A DNA stretch of 64,000 nucleotides from Algoriphagus chordae. GTDB lineage: Bacteria > Bacteroidota > Bacteroidia > Cytophagales > Cyclobacteriaceae. Where the stretch lies: contig NZ_QKZT01000004.1 in assembly GCF_003254055.1 (NCBI RefSeq), forward strand, positions 124,001-188,000, given 5' to 3'. Positions 36,123-44,724 of this stretch are shown one piece after another. Both the position numbers and the translations under genes were made by a program. The notes below the pieces were generated by a model. It did no database searches and was not told the DNA's origin. It was given only the letters and a program-made list of their open reading frames with translations. The number at the start of each line of letters is the position of its first letter. Position 1 is the first letter of the stretch.

Positions 36123-37529
36123 TTGGACTTCTCATCATTTAATTTCGAAACCTCACTTCAGGAAGGCCTGGATGCTATGGGTTTCGAAAAACCCACTCCA
36201 ATCCAAGAAAAGGCCATTCCGGTCATCATGGAAAATAAGGATCTTATCGCATGTGCCCAGACGGGAACAGGTAAGACCGCAGCATTTATACTTCCTATTC
36301 TTAATAAAATAAGCAAGAACGGAACGAGCAGCTTGAATACACTTATTCTAGCTCCGACTCGTGAACTTGCAATTCAGATCGATCAACAAATCCAAGGCTT
36401 TGCCTATTTCCTAGGAATTAGCTCTATTCCAATCTATGGAGGAGGGGATGGGATCGTCTGGGAGCAGCAGAAGAAAGCCCTAGAAACAGGAGCTGAAATC
36501 ATTGTTGCCACTCCAGGTCGCTTGATCGCATTACTTGCAGGAGGTAAAATCAACCTGTCTACACTAGAGCATTTGATTCTAGATGAAGCAGATAGGATGA
36601 TGGACATGGGATTCTCGGATGACATTCTGAAAATCGTCAATTACCTTCCTAAGAATCGTCAAACCGTACTTTTCTCCGCTACTATGCCGCCTAAGATCAG
36701 GCAGTTTAGCATGAAGTTTCTGAACAATCCTGCTGAAATATCCATCGCTTTGGGTAAAACAGCTAAGGGAGTTACTCAATCCATGTATTCTGTTTACGAT
36801 ACACAGAAGGAGGAATTGGTTAGAAATATTCTATCTCAGAAAGCTTACGAGGCAGTGATCATTTTTGCTTCAACGAAGGATAAAGTAAAGTCACTCTATA
36901 AAGTGCTGAGAAAGCAATTCGATATAGAAGCTTTTCACTCAGATTTGGAGCAGATTGAGCGAGAGAAGATCATGTCTGCTTTCAAAAACAAATCTGTTAA
37001 AATTCTGATAGGTACAGATATCATTTCTCGTGGTATTGATGTAGTGGGGATAGAATTGGTAATTAATTATGATACGCCGTCTGACCCGGAAGACTATGTA
37101 CACCGTGTAGGACGTACTGCTCGTGCAGATGCAAAAGGTGAAGCGATTACTTTCGTGAATCCAAAGGATCAGTATAAGTTTGATAACATAGAGAAGTTGA
37201 TAGGGATGAAAATCACCCAAAATCCACTTCCAGAAGGATTTGAGACTGGCCCAACTTATACAGGTGTAGCTGAAAAAGGTAAGTCTAGCTATGGAGCGAA
37301 GAAAAAGCCTGGGTTCAACAAGAATAAAAAATCAAGTTCCGGTGGTAATTCCGGAGGAAATAGAAAGCCTTTTCCAAAAAGAGAAAATTCTGGCAGCGAT
37401 AATCACAAAACGGCACAAACAAAGCCAGTTGAGGCGAAAAAACCAGCTGAACCAAAGGCTCCTTCTGAGCCTAGAGAAGTGAAGCCAAGTAAATATGGTA
37501 TGCGGAAAAATGTCGTTGATCCTGATTAA
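36123..37529 (+). CDS. DEAD-box RNA helicase
   Basis: 468 residues. The start is TTG: a stop lies in frame at 36102 and no ATG occurs before the Q motif, so TTG at 36123 is the best start (protein begins DFSSFNFE after Met). Motifs in order are the Q motif GFEKPTPIQ, Walker A AQTGTGKT, PTRELA, TPGRL, DEAD in LDEADRM, SAT, and HRVGRTARA. A basic, low-complexity tail from about residue 390 (KKKPGFNKNKKSSSGG, rich in K, G, P) probably binds RNA. It acts in ribosome assembly or cold adaptation. Monocistronic with its own promoter and terminator. Confidence 0.93.
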   Translation: MDFSSFNFETSLQEGLDAMGFEKPTPIQEKAIPVIMENKDLIACAQTGTGKTAAFILPILNKISKNGTSSLNTLILAPTRELAIQIDQQIQGFAYFLGISSIPIYGGGDGIVWEQQKKALETGAEIIVATPGRLIALLAGGKINLSTLEHLILDEADRMMDMGFSDDILKIVNYLPKNRQTVLFSATMPPKIRQFSMKFLNNPAEISIALGKTAKGVTQSMYSVYDTQKEELVRNILSQKAYEAVIIFASTKDKVKSLYKVLRKQFDIEAFHSDLEQIEREKIMSAFKNKSVKILIGTDIISRGIDVVGIELVINYDTPSDPEDYVHRVGRTARADAKGEAITFVNPKDQYKFDNIEKLIGMKITQNPLPEGFETGPTYTGVAEKGKSSYGAKKKPGFNKNKKSSSGGNSGGNRKPFPKRENSGSDNHKTAQTKPVEAKKPAEPKAPSEPREVKPSKYGMRKNVVDPD

Positions 37530-37556
37530 TTGATCAACTAAGCAATTGCTATTATG

Positions 37557-37587
37557 AAGTACTTCAATTACATTGAAGTACTTTTTA
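37557..37587 (+). terminator. Rho-independent terminator
   Basis: A 12-base perfect stem (AAGTACTTCAAT / ATTGAAGTACTT) with a 3-base loop followed by T's, 27 bases after the helicase stop. It ends just before the muramidase gene. Confidence 0.8.
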
Positions 37588-37606
37588 CTTTTAAACCTTT
37601 TTAGCA

Positions 37607-38437
37607 ATGCAATACATAAGACTCAGATCAAGAGGCTCATCTGTCTCGTTTTTACAAGAACTACTTGGAAAGATCGGTTACCAAATCCCCAGCTCAGGAT
37701 ATTTCGGTGCGGAAACTGAAGCAGCTGTCAAAGACTTCCAAATGAAGCATCAGCTTGTCGTAGATGGTGAAGTTGGGGTTAAAACCTGGACTTTGCTATT
37801 TGACAAAACAAAGCCTGCAGAGGTGTTTGGAGAGATATTTCTGGGGGAGCAAGACCTCATTGATTTTGGAAATAGATATCAGGTGGATCTGGCTGCGGTA
37901 AAAGCTGTGAATGAGGTGGAGAGTTCGGGGAAAGGGTTTCTGGTAGACGGCAGACCCAAGATCTTGTTTGAAGGCCATGTTTTTTGGAGGCAATTGAAAG
38001 CGAGAGGGATTAATCCTGAGGAGTATGCCAATTCATCCAATAATACGGTCTTGTACAAAAGCTTCACAAGAAAGCATTATCTGGGAGGTGCAAGGGAATT
38101 TGATCGCCTAGAACAAGCAGCAAGAATTTCTCCTAATCCAATTTTCAGAGAGGCTGCTTTGGCTTCCGCTTCTTGGGGAAGTTATCAGGTCATGGGGTTT
38201 CATGCGATACCACTTGGCTATTCATCGGTTCAACAATTTGTGGATGAAATGCACAAGCATGAGCGGAATCACTTAGAAGTATTCGGACGATATATATTGA
38301 AACATGGCTGTTTAGCTTATTTGCAGTCAAAAAACTGGGCAAAATTTGCCGCCTGCTACAATGGTCCGGCTTATGCTCAGAATAAGTATGATGAGAAAAT
38401 GGCTAAGGCCTATTTGAAGTTTTCAAAACAGAATTGA
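37607..38437 (+). CDS. N-acetylmuramidase with peptidoglycan-binding domain (DUF3380 type)
   Basis: 276 residues. An N-terminal PG_binding_1 domain (about residues 5-62, SVSFLQELLGKIGYQIPSSG, FGAETEAAVKDFQ) is followed by an N-acetylmuramidase domain from about 80 to 270. That domain contains AVKAVNEVESSGKGF, ILFEGHVFWRQL, ASWGSYQVMGFH and FAACYNGPAYAQNKYDEKM. The glutamate of NEVESSG is the likely catalytic residue. No signal peptide is seen, as in phage endolysins, so export would need a holin or another route. It is three bases before the DinB gene and probably co-transcribed. Confidence 0.85.
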   Translation: MQYIRLRSRGSSVSFLQELLGKIGYQIPSSGYFGAETEAAVKDFQMKHQLVVDGEVGVKTWTLLFDKTKPAEVFGEIFLGEQDLIDFGNRYQVDLAAVKAVNEVESSGKGFLVDGRPKILFEGHVFWRQLKARGINPEEYANSSNNTVLYKSFTRKHYLGGAREFDRLEQAARISPNPIFREAALASASWGSYQVMGFHAIPLGYSSVQQFVDEMHKHERNHLEVFGRYILKHGCLAYLQSKNWAKFAACYNGPAYAQNKYDEKMAKAYLKFSKQN

Positions 38438-38440
38438 ATT

Positions 38441-38887
38441 ATGTCACTAAAAGATTTTATACAACTTTTTGAGCGAGATATAGAGAAATTGAAGCAAGAG
38501 ATCCTCGCTTATTCGAATGAAGATAATTTGTGGAAAACGGATTATAAGATTACCAATTCAGCAGGAAATCTTTGCCTTCATTTGATTGGAAATATGTCAA
38601 ACTATGTTGGGAAAGAAATGGGCGGCTTCGATTACCTAAGGGATAGAGAGTTTGAATTTGCTGGAAAAAATGTCCCCAAGTCAGAATTGCTGGACAGGTT
38701 AGAAAAACTCCAACAAGTAGTAACCGCTAGTCTGGAAGGTTTGGATGAGTCTATGCTCGAAAGAGATTATCCTCTAGAAGTATTTGGAGGCAAGATGTCT
38801 CACAATTTTTTTCTAATCCATCTCTTTGGCCACTTCAGCTACCATCTAGGGCAAATAAATTACCACAGGAGGTTGCTGGATAAGTAG
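38441..38887 (+). CDS. DinB family protein
   Basis: 148 residues forming a four-helix bundle. Probable metal-binding histidines occur in NLCLHLIGNMSNYV near residue 47 and in FLIHLFGHFSYHLGQINYH near 126-138, as in DinB/YfiT proteins. Family members are thiol-dependent transferases or metal-dependent enzymes, and this one has no known substrate. It starts three bases after the muramidase stop. Confidence 0.8.
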   Translation: MSLKDFIQLFERDIEKLKQEILAYSNEDNLWKTDYKITNSAGNLCLHLIGNMSNYVGKEMGGFDYLRDREFEFAGKNVPKSELLDRLEKLQQVVTASLEGLDESMLERDYPLEVFGGKMSHNFFLIHLFGHFSYHLGQINYHRRLLDK

Positions 38888-39135
38888 CTTATTCCCAAGT
38901 GAGTGTCTCCATTCACTTGATTAGTTACTTAAAAATCCAAGAATTCATTTTTGAGTTAGAAGAGTTAACTCTAAGACAGAGGTCCTTTTAAAAAAGTTGT
39001 GAGTGAAGACAGTCACAAAGGCGATGGATACCTATACTTTAGAAAATAAAAAATCCCGCATTGACTGGATTTTTTGGATACTTGAAGTATTTAATTCCTA
39101 GTCAAGCACTCTAAATCGGATAATGCCAGGAATAA
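38887..39135. repeat. Tandem duplication, unit 1 (about 249 bases)
   Basis: This unit matches 39136-39385 along its length. Shared blocks include CCCAAGTGAGTGTCTCC, CTAAGACAGAGGTCCTTTTA, GTGAGTGAAGACAGTCACAA, a terminator-like hairpin and the last codons of serA. Unit 1 is diverged: its hairpin reads AAAAAATCC / GGATTTTTT instead of AAAAAGTCCCG / CGGGACTTTTT, which keeps pairing. Confidence 0.8.
39098..39133 (-). pseudogene. Remnant of the serA 3' end
   Basis: On the minus strand this reads IPGIIRFRVLD followed by TAG. The intact gene ends IPGTIRFRVLY followed by TAG, 252 bases away. Only the last codons are present. It marks the end of a partial duplication of the neighbouring gene. Confidence 0.7.
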
Positions 39136-39385
39136 GCTTCCGCCCAAGTGAGTGTCTCCACTCACTTGATTAGTTCCTTAATAATTCATTTTTGATTTAA
39201 GTGATTTGGAAGACTTTATTCTAAGACAGAGGTCCTTTTAATAAAGTTGTGAGTGAAGACAGTCACAAAGGCGATGTTTTTCAATTCTATAGGAAACCAA
39301 AAAAGTCCCGCTCTCACGGGACTTTTTTGATTGTTAGAATACTTAATTCCTAATAAAGTACTCTAAAGCGGATAGTGCCAGGAAT
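39136..39385. repeat. Tandem duplication, unit 2, overlapping the serA 3' end
   Basis: The second unit begins GCTTCCGCCCAAGTG and runs through the serA terminator into the last 12 codons of serA. CAAGTGAGT / ACTCACTTG near its start forms a perfect 9-base inverted repeat around GTCTCC. The unit thus holds an intergenic palindromic element plus the true end of serA. Confidence 0.8.
39300..39327 (-). terminator. Rho-independent terminator of serA fusion gene
   Basis: An 11-base stem (AAAAAGTCCCG / CGGGACTTTTT) with a 6-base loop. The minus-strand T-run continues the stem. It lies 22 bases past the stop. Confidence 0.85.
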
Positions 39386-41242
39386 GTGTTTCAGAGCATC
39401 CAGAGCCTCATTAGAATAAGCCTTGTCGATATCTGTGATCACATAACCAATTTTCTCGTTGGTCTTCAGGTATTGTCCTACGATGTTGATTTCGTAATTG
39501 GCTAAGATCTGATTGATTTTTGCCAAAACTCCAGGCTCGTTCATGTGAATATGAATTAGTCTGTGGGCATTCTGCAAGAATGGCAACTGGATATTAGGGA
39601 AGTTTACAGAGTTGTATGTATTACCCGTGTTGATATATTCCATGATTTTTCCAGGAACAAATCGAGCGATGTTCTCCTGCGCTTCTAGCGTGCTTCCTCC
39701 AATATGAGGAGTCAAGATTGTATTTGGCAAACCTATCAATTCAGAAACGAACGGTTCCTTATTATTCTTTGGTTCTTCTGGAAATACGTCAACTGCACAA
39801 CCTGCTAATCTACCAGAAACTATAGCGTCTCTAAGCGCTGGAATTTCCACCACATGCCCGCGACTTAGATTTACCAAGTAGGAGCCAGGCTTCATCAATT
39901 CGATTTTCTCTCTATTGATGACATTCTTGTTTTCTTTTCTACCATCCACATGCAGCGAGATGATATCACAGGTGCTCATCAATTCGTCTAGGGAATTTAC
40001 TTTTGTAGCATTACCAAGTGCCAACTTTTCGATGACATCGTAGTAGAAGACATTCAAGCCCATGTTTTCGGCAAGTACTGATAGCTGTGCTCCAATATTT
40101 CCGTAACCTACAATCCCTAGTTTTTTGCCTCTGATCTCGAAACTACCAGAAGCAGATTTATCCCACTTGCTTTGGTGCATAGCAGAAGTTTTATCCGCAA
40201 AATTCCGCATCAAGAAGATGATTTCGGCAATTGCCATTTCTACCACTGATCGGGTGTTGCTGAAAGGCGCATTGAATACAGCGATTCCCTTTTCCTGACA
40301 AGCTTCCAAATCGATCTGATTGGTTCCGATACAAAATGCACCTACAGCGATCAGGCGATTGGCATTCTCTAAGACTTTTCTAGTAAGGTTGGTTTTAGAA
40401 CGAAGACCTATAATAGAGACATTCTTGATTTTCTCACAGAGTTCTTCCTCGGACATAGCTGAGGCTACGACTTCTACTTCGTATCCTTCTTCATTGAGCA
40501 AATCGACACCGATTTGATGGACATTTTCAAGGAGCAATACCTTGATTCTGCTTTTCGGGTAAGAGAATTTAGTGTTCAAATTATTGACGTATAAGATTTC
40601 ATCCAAACTAGGCGCGATGTGATCAGCCTCTTTGGTTACTTTAGGACGGTTTACATTTTCAGTAAATGCATAAAACTTATTGGCTAGGCCGGATTTCTTG
40701 ATTTCATAATCAGTGTAACCGTCACCTATCACATAGATTTCTCCTTCTAGATTAATCTTTTTGATGGTTTCCGCTTTGCCATTATTCTGGGAAAGTGGAT
40801 TTTCTCGATTGAAATCTACGATGTTATCAGCATCATCATAGACAAATTCGTTGGCAAAAACATTGTCATGGTGAATGCCATAATCTGCTACTATTGGTAT
40901 GATAAAATCCTTGAAACCATTGGAAACGATGTAGATATTATCTGAGTTTTCTTGAAGGAATTCCTTGTTTCGCTCAAAGGACTTAGAGACTTTTTGCTTC
41001 AAAGCAGCGATCAAGTCTGTGATTTGGGACTTGCTAGCTTTAAGGATATCAATTCGCTCGATAAGACTGTCACGGAAGGTTACATTCCCCTCCATTCCTC
41101 TGTCTGTAATATCTTTGATGGCTTTTAGTTTTACTTCCCGTTCTGGGTCATTGAGAAGACTTATTTCACCTAGGATATCTAGGGCTTCTACTTGCGTAAA
41201 TGTACTGTCAAAATCAATAATGAACTTTGTAGGATGAGGCAT
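39350..41242 (-). CDS. serA: HAD phosphatase - D-3-phosphoglycerate dehydrogenase fusion
   Basis: 630 residues from the ATG at 41242 (a TTG lies 12 bases upstream). Residues 1 to about 225 are a SerB-like HAD domain with DFDST (Asp10, Asp12), IVSNGF and GDGYTDYEI. Residues about 240-555 are a D-3-phosphoglycerate dehydrogenase with the NAD loop GIVGYGNIG, LVNLSRGHVVE (catalytic Arg), CAVDVFPEEP (Glu) and LTPHIGGST (His). Residues 556-630 form an ACT domain (NEPGVLAKINQILANYEIN) likely to sense serine. One chain would thus hold the first and last enzymes of serine synthesis from glycerate 3-phosphate. It is closed by a strong terminator. Confidence 0.92.
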   Translation of the reverse strand: MPHPTKFIIDFDSTFTQVEALDILGEISLLNDPEREVKLKAIKDITDRGMEGNVTFRDSLIERIDILKASKSQITDLIAALKQKVSKSFERNKEFLQENSDNIYIVSNGFKDFIIPIVADYGIHHDNVFANEFVYDDADNIVDFNRENPLSQNNGKAETIKKINLEGEIYVIGDGYTDYEIKKSGLANKFYAFTENVNRPKVTKEADHIAPSLDEILYVNNLNTKFSYPKSRIKVLLLENVHQIGVDLLNEEGYEVEVVASAMSEEELCEKIKNVSIIGLRSKTNLTRKVLENANRLIAVGAFCIGTNQIDLEACQEKGIAVFNAPFSNTRSVVEMAIAEIIFLMRNFADKTSAMHQSKWDKSASGSFEIRGKKLGIVGYGNIGAQLSVLAENMGLNVFYYDVIEKLALGNATKVNSLDELMSTCDIISLHVDGRKENKNVINREKIELMKPGSYLVNLSRGHVVEIPALRDAIVSGRLAGCAVDVFPEEPKNNKEPFVSELIGLPNTILTPHIGGSTLEAQENIARFVPGKIMEYINTGNTYNSVNFPNIQLPFLQNAHRLIHIHMNEPGVLAKINQILANYEINIVGQYLKTNEKIGYVITDIDKAYSNEALDALKHIPGTIRFRVLY

Positions 41243-41388
41243 GCGCAGGGTCAATAGGTTAATTTGTCTGTAAAATTACAGGATTGTTAAAAAAATCGAA
41301 GTTTTATTGAAAAAATTGTTTCAATTCTTTTTTGCAATCGATCTTTTCGCAATAAATAGGGCAAATAGGCAGGAATTTCGAATTAGCA

Positions 41389-41396
41389 TAACTTTG
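41389..41396 (+). promoter_or_regulatory. Possible -7 box (TAACTTTG)
   Basis: TAACTTTG fits TAnnTTTG and lies 70 bases before the DUF4920 start. No TTTG was found at the expected distance upstream, so support is weak. Confidence 0.3.
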
Positions 41397-41466
41397 CCAA
41401 ACATTCATGCTTTTCTTTTTCGATCCAATTCTAAAGCGTATTTTTGGGCTTAAATCATATCAAGCT

Positions 41467-41985
41467 ATGAAAACATCTTATCTAGTTATACTCGGTTTAG
41501 GTCTTGCATTTAGCACTTCCTGTCAAAATCAAAAGTCTGAAACAATCATTGAAGCTGTGGAAACAGAATTAAGTGCTACTGACACTGTTCCTGGTAACTA
41601 CGGGGCTGATGTAGATTTGACTGGAGTAGTATCTCCTTCTGAAATGGTTTTTGTAGTAGAGAAGGAAGGGAATTTTGAAGGGAAAATATCTGGAGAAATC
41701 AATGAGGTATGCACCAAAAAAGGCTGCTGGCTAACGATGGACCTTCCAAATGGTGAGACCATGAGAGTGACCTTTAAGGATTATGAGTTTTTTGTTCCTA
41801 AAAACTCCCAAGGATATCCGGTGATTCTAGAGGGTATTGCCGTATTGACTGAAACGGATGTGGAAACACAGAGACATTATGCTGAGGATGGTGGAATGAG
41901 CAAGGAGGACGTGGAGAAAATCACTGAGCCTAAGCGTGAGATTACCTTTGAAGCAACTGGTGTGGTGATTAAAGGTAAAGCTTAA
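41467..41985 (+). CDS. DUF4920-like lipoprotein
   Basis: 172 residues from the ATG at 41467, which gives a lipoprotein signal with lipobox STSC. A start at 41407 would add 20 residues before it. The mature domain contains DLTGVVSPSEMV, INEVCTKKGCWLTMDLPNGETMRVTFKDYEFFVPKN and HYAEDGG, a pattern of DUF4920. The CTKKGCW cysteines may bind a metal. The function is unknown. One base separates it from the next small gene. Confidence 0.75.
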   Translation: MKTSYLVILGLGLAFSTSCQNQKSETIIEAVETELSATDTVPGNYGADVDLTGVVSPSEMVFVVEKEGNFEGKISGEINEVCTKKGCWLTMDLPNGETMRVTFKDYEFFVPKNSQGYPVILEGIAVLTETDVETQRHYAEDGGMSKEDVEKITEPKREITFEATGVVIKGKA

Positions 41986-41986
41986 T

Positions 41987-42193
41987 ATGCCGATAGCGCT
42001 TGATAACCTGCGTGTAGGTAGAAAATATCAATTGATCAACATGGGCGAAATCCGACAGGTTGAGATAATTGCGCGCTTAAGAGGCACAAATTTCAAAGTG
42101 AAAGATTTGGATACGCTCGAGTTCTATACCATAGAGGAATTGCTTCAATGGGGTATAGGAAAAGATTATGATATCGATGAGATCTTTCGATAA
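41987..42193 (+). CDS. Small conserved protein of unknown function
   Basis: 68 residues, soluble, beginning one base after the lipoprotein gene. The sequence (LRVGRKYQLINMGEIRQVEIIARL, then FKVKDLDTLEFYTIEELLQWGIGKDYDIDEI) suggests a small SH3-like or Tudor-like beta-barrel with an acidic end. No family recognised. Tight spacing to its neighbours makes it credible. Confidence 0.6.
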   Translation: MPIALDNLRVGRKYQLINMGEIRQVEIIARLRGTNFKVKDLDTLEFYTIEELLQWGIGKDYDIDEIFR

Positions 42194-42228
42194 GGACTGA
42201 AGAAGTAAAAAAGTTAATTCCAGAAATA

Positions 42229-42603
42229 ATGAGTGATAAAAGTACGATCAAAGCCATTCTGGGAGCGAAATGCCCGCAGTGTCATGAAGGAGATTTATTT
42301 TCTGTTCCTGTAAATAGCTTTCGCAAATTATCCGATGTCAATAAGTCTTGTTCTGAATGTGGTGCTAATTTTCATGCTGAACCCGATTTTTTCTATGGAG
42401 CGATGTACGTAAATTATGGTTTTTCGGTAGCCTTAGTTATCATCACCATGATTGTACTCAATGTGTTCATGGATAGACCTGAGCTTTGGATGTACCTCAC
42501 CACAGTAGCCATATCTAATCTGGTCTTATTGCCGTTGATGCTACGTTATTCTAAAGTTTTGTATCTCTACAATGTGGGGAAATTGAAATACCGGGGTTAC
42601 TGA
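42229..42603 (+). CDS. DUF983 membrane protein
   Basis: 124 residues. An N-terminal zinc-ribbon-like part has CPQCHEGD and CSECGANFHAEPDF (two CxxC pairs), followed by two membrane helices at about residues 62-82 and 88-108. This is the DUF983 pattern, of unknown function. It ends seven bases inside the convergent BCCT transporter gene. Confidence 0.85.
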   Translation: MSDKSTIKAILGAKCPQCHEGDLFSVPVNSFRKLSDVNKSCSECGANFHAEPDFFYGAMYVNYGFSVALVIITMIVLNVFMDRPELWMYLTTVAISNLVLLPLMLRYSKVLYLYNVGKLKYRGY

Positions 42604-44135
42604 TCTCGCAAATATTTTTTGGGTGAAATAAGGATAAGTAGCAGGCATACTGAAACCAGCATCAGGAAAAATAAAGCTGGAAGTCCGCCGATGACAGAAA
42701 GAATACGCACGCCGTCAATTCCAGAATAGGTGATCATCACCCAAGATAAAAACCCGATTAATACGCCCCAGATAACTTTCAGATTGGTGTCTGATCGAAA
42801 TGGATCTCCATCTTGCTTTTTCATGCTAATACTAGCCAAGGCATCCGTGCTCGAATCTGCGGCTGTCACATAGGATATAAATATGCCTAGAATGAACAAC
42901 TGCGCAAAAACTTTGAAGTAGCCCATATCTTCAAAAACCCTGTAAATGATGGATTCTGGTCCAGAATTTTGGAATAGGTCCTTGTACAACTCTGGATTGC
43001 CACTCGCAAAATCTAAGGTTGTTCCTCCAAATATCCCCATCCACATAAGGCAAAAAAGTGCTGGCAGAAACCAGTTTACCAGTAAGAATTCTCGGACGGT
43101 TCTACCCACAGCTATTTTCCCGAGAAATAAAGCTGTCATTGGAGCCCAAGCCATCCACATGGCAAAATTGAAGGTAGACCAATCATAGGTCCAGCTATTT
43201 CCTGCTCCACTCAATTGCAGACTCAAGTCAGAGAAATTTGCAATGTATTGACCAAAACCTGTCAGGACTGAATTGACTATTTTTCCCTTTTCTCCCAAGA
43301 TCACAAATAGAATCGCAATAAGGAAAAAGAAGCCTAGGTTAAATAGAGACAGGTTTTTTATCCCTTTTTCAATCCCAGTAGAGGCGGAGATAATGAAGGT
43401 AATTAAAATTCCCAGCGTGATAAGTCCAGTGAGAATAGTGGGATCTAGCTCAGGAAAGAAAGCCAGGAAACCGCCAGAAAGGCTAAGTATTCCTGCTCCA
43501 AGTGCTGCTGCCATTCCAGTGACTAATGCGAAAAGACTAAACATATCTAAGCCTGTTTCCCAGAATCTATGCGGGGAATTTCCAATCATAGGACGAAGCA
43601 TGATTGCTAAACTAAATTTACTTTTACCGGAATAATACATCAATGCAAATACTAATGCCGGAACTGCATAAATAGCATAGGGAGTAAATCCCCAATGAAA
43701 GTATAAAGCTCCCAAAGCAAATGACTTAGCCTCCTCTGAATTAGGTTCAAAACCCTTGAAGTCTGGTGGAAATAGAAAATGGGAGAGTGGCTCAGCACTT
43801 CCCCAAAACAAGATGCCAACGGCAATGGTTGTACATAATACGATCGCAAACCAGCTAATTTTATTCAAACGCGGAACTGCCGCATGACCGCCGATTTTAT
43901 ACTTACCCAGTGGAGAAAAGAATACTCCAATTACCAAGAAGGTCATGGCTAAAGAAACCCAGCTAAAACCTAGGGAGAAGTTGGTTAGAATAATCAGTTG
44001 TATATTCCTGAACATCTCAACAAAGGATTCAGGAAAAAATATGCTGCTAAATACCGCCAGAATAAGCAAGATAAAAGGAGGCCAGAAAACCCAAGGCCGT
44101 ATATTGAATTTGAAAAATGAAGTGCTTTTTGCCAT
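42597..44135 (-). CDS. BCCT family betaine/choline/carnitine transporter
   Basis: 512 residues and about 12 membrane helices. Family motifs are GILFWGSAEPLSHF, the glycine-rich helix GAGILSLSGG, and WTYDWSTFNFAMWMAWAP, which contributes the tryptophan substrate box. The C-terminus is short (ISPKKYLRDQ), without the long regulatory tail of osmosensing BetP. It imports a compatible solute such as glycine betaine, probably with Na+ or H+. It overlaps the convergent DUF983 gene by 7 bases. Confidence 0.92.
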   Translation of the reverse strand: MAKSTSFFKFNIRPWVFWPPFILLILAVFSSIFFPESFVEMFRNIQLIILTNFSLGFSWVSLAMTFLVIGVFFSPLGKYKIGGHAAVPRLNKISWFAIVLCTTIAVGILFWGSAEPLSHFLFPPDFKGFEPNSEEAKSFALGALYFHWGFTPYAIYAVPALVFALMYYSGKSKFSLAIMLRPMIGNSPHRFWETGLDMFSLFALVTGMAAALGAGILSLSGGFLAFFPELDPTILTGLITLGILITFIISASTGIEKGIKNLSLFNLGFFFLIAILFVILGEKGKIVNSVLTGFGQYIANFSDLSLQLSGAGNSWTYDWSTFNFAMWMAWAPMTALFLGKIAVGRTVREFLLVNWFLPALFCLMWMGIFGGTTLDFASGNPELYKDLFQNSGPESIIYRVFEDMGYFKVFAQLFILGIFISYVTAADSSTDALASISMKKQDGDPFRSDTNLKVIWGVLIGFLSWVMITYSGIDGVRILSVIGGLPALFFLMLVSVCLLLILISPKKYLRDQ

Positions 44136-44217
44136 GGAATAGTTAAGATACCGGAATTTAAAGTTCTTAAAATGTCATTCGATAATCTCACTTAAAATCG
44201 ATTAATCCAATCGTCAC

Positions 44218-44598
44218 ATGAAAAAATTAAAACTAGTTGGTCTCTACATCATGTCGGTGTTTTACATTTTTGCAGGTGTCAATCATTTCATTAGTCCAGA
44301 ATCATACCTAGGATTACTTCCAGAATACCTTCCATTTCATGAGGTTTTAAACTTTTTGGCGGGTCTTTTTGAAGTTGTTTTTGGATTAGCTTTACTCTTT
44401 ACGCAAACTAGAAGCTTAGCTGCTTGGGGTATTATCCTGATGTTGATAGCTTTTATTCCGGCTCATGTTTACTTCATTCAGTTGGACTCATGCATAGAAA
44501 ATGGAATTTGTTTGCCTCCTTGGACAGGTTGGTTTCGATTGATTATACTTCATCCAATACTACTTTTTTGGGCATATGTTTATACCAGTAAAAGATAA
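44218..44598 (+). CDS. DoxX family membrane protein
   Basis: 126 residues with four membrane helices. The N-terminal motif YIFAGVNHFISPESYLGLLPEYLP and the second-helix FLAGLFEVVFGLALL match DoxX/MauE-like small membrane proteins. The role is uncertain, possibly redox or quinone linked. A single gene between the transporter and the exporter operon. Confidence 0.75.
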   Translation: MKKLKLVGLYIMSVFYIFAGVNHFISPESYLGLLPEYLPFHEVLNFLAGLFEVVFGLALLFTQTRSLAAWGIILMLIAFIPAHVYFIQLDSCIENGICLPPWTGWFRLIILHPILLFWAYVYTSKR

Positions 44599-44724
44599 TT
44601 TTGGCTTTTCTTCTTCCTTCCAAATTCTATGATTTTTGCGCCTAGTTAGTAATACTAACTTTTTGAAAGATTTATTAACTTTTTTGATAATTTGGCGTTG
44701 TAGAGATGTCAACAAGACTTTTCT

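Noticed and set aside
38887..39385. CRISPR-like array
   Set aside because: Only two units of about 250 bases with no short identical repeats or spacers, so it is a tandem duplication.
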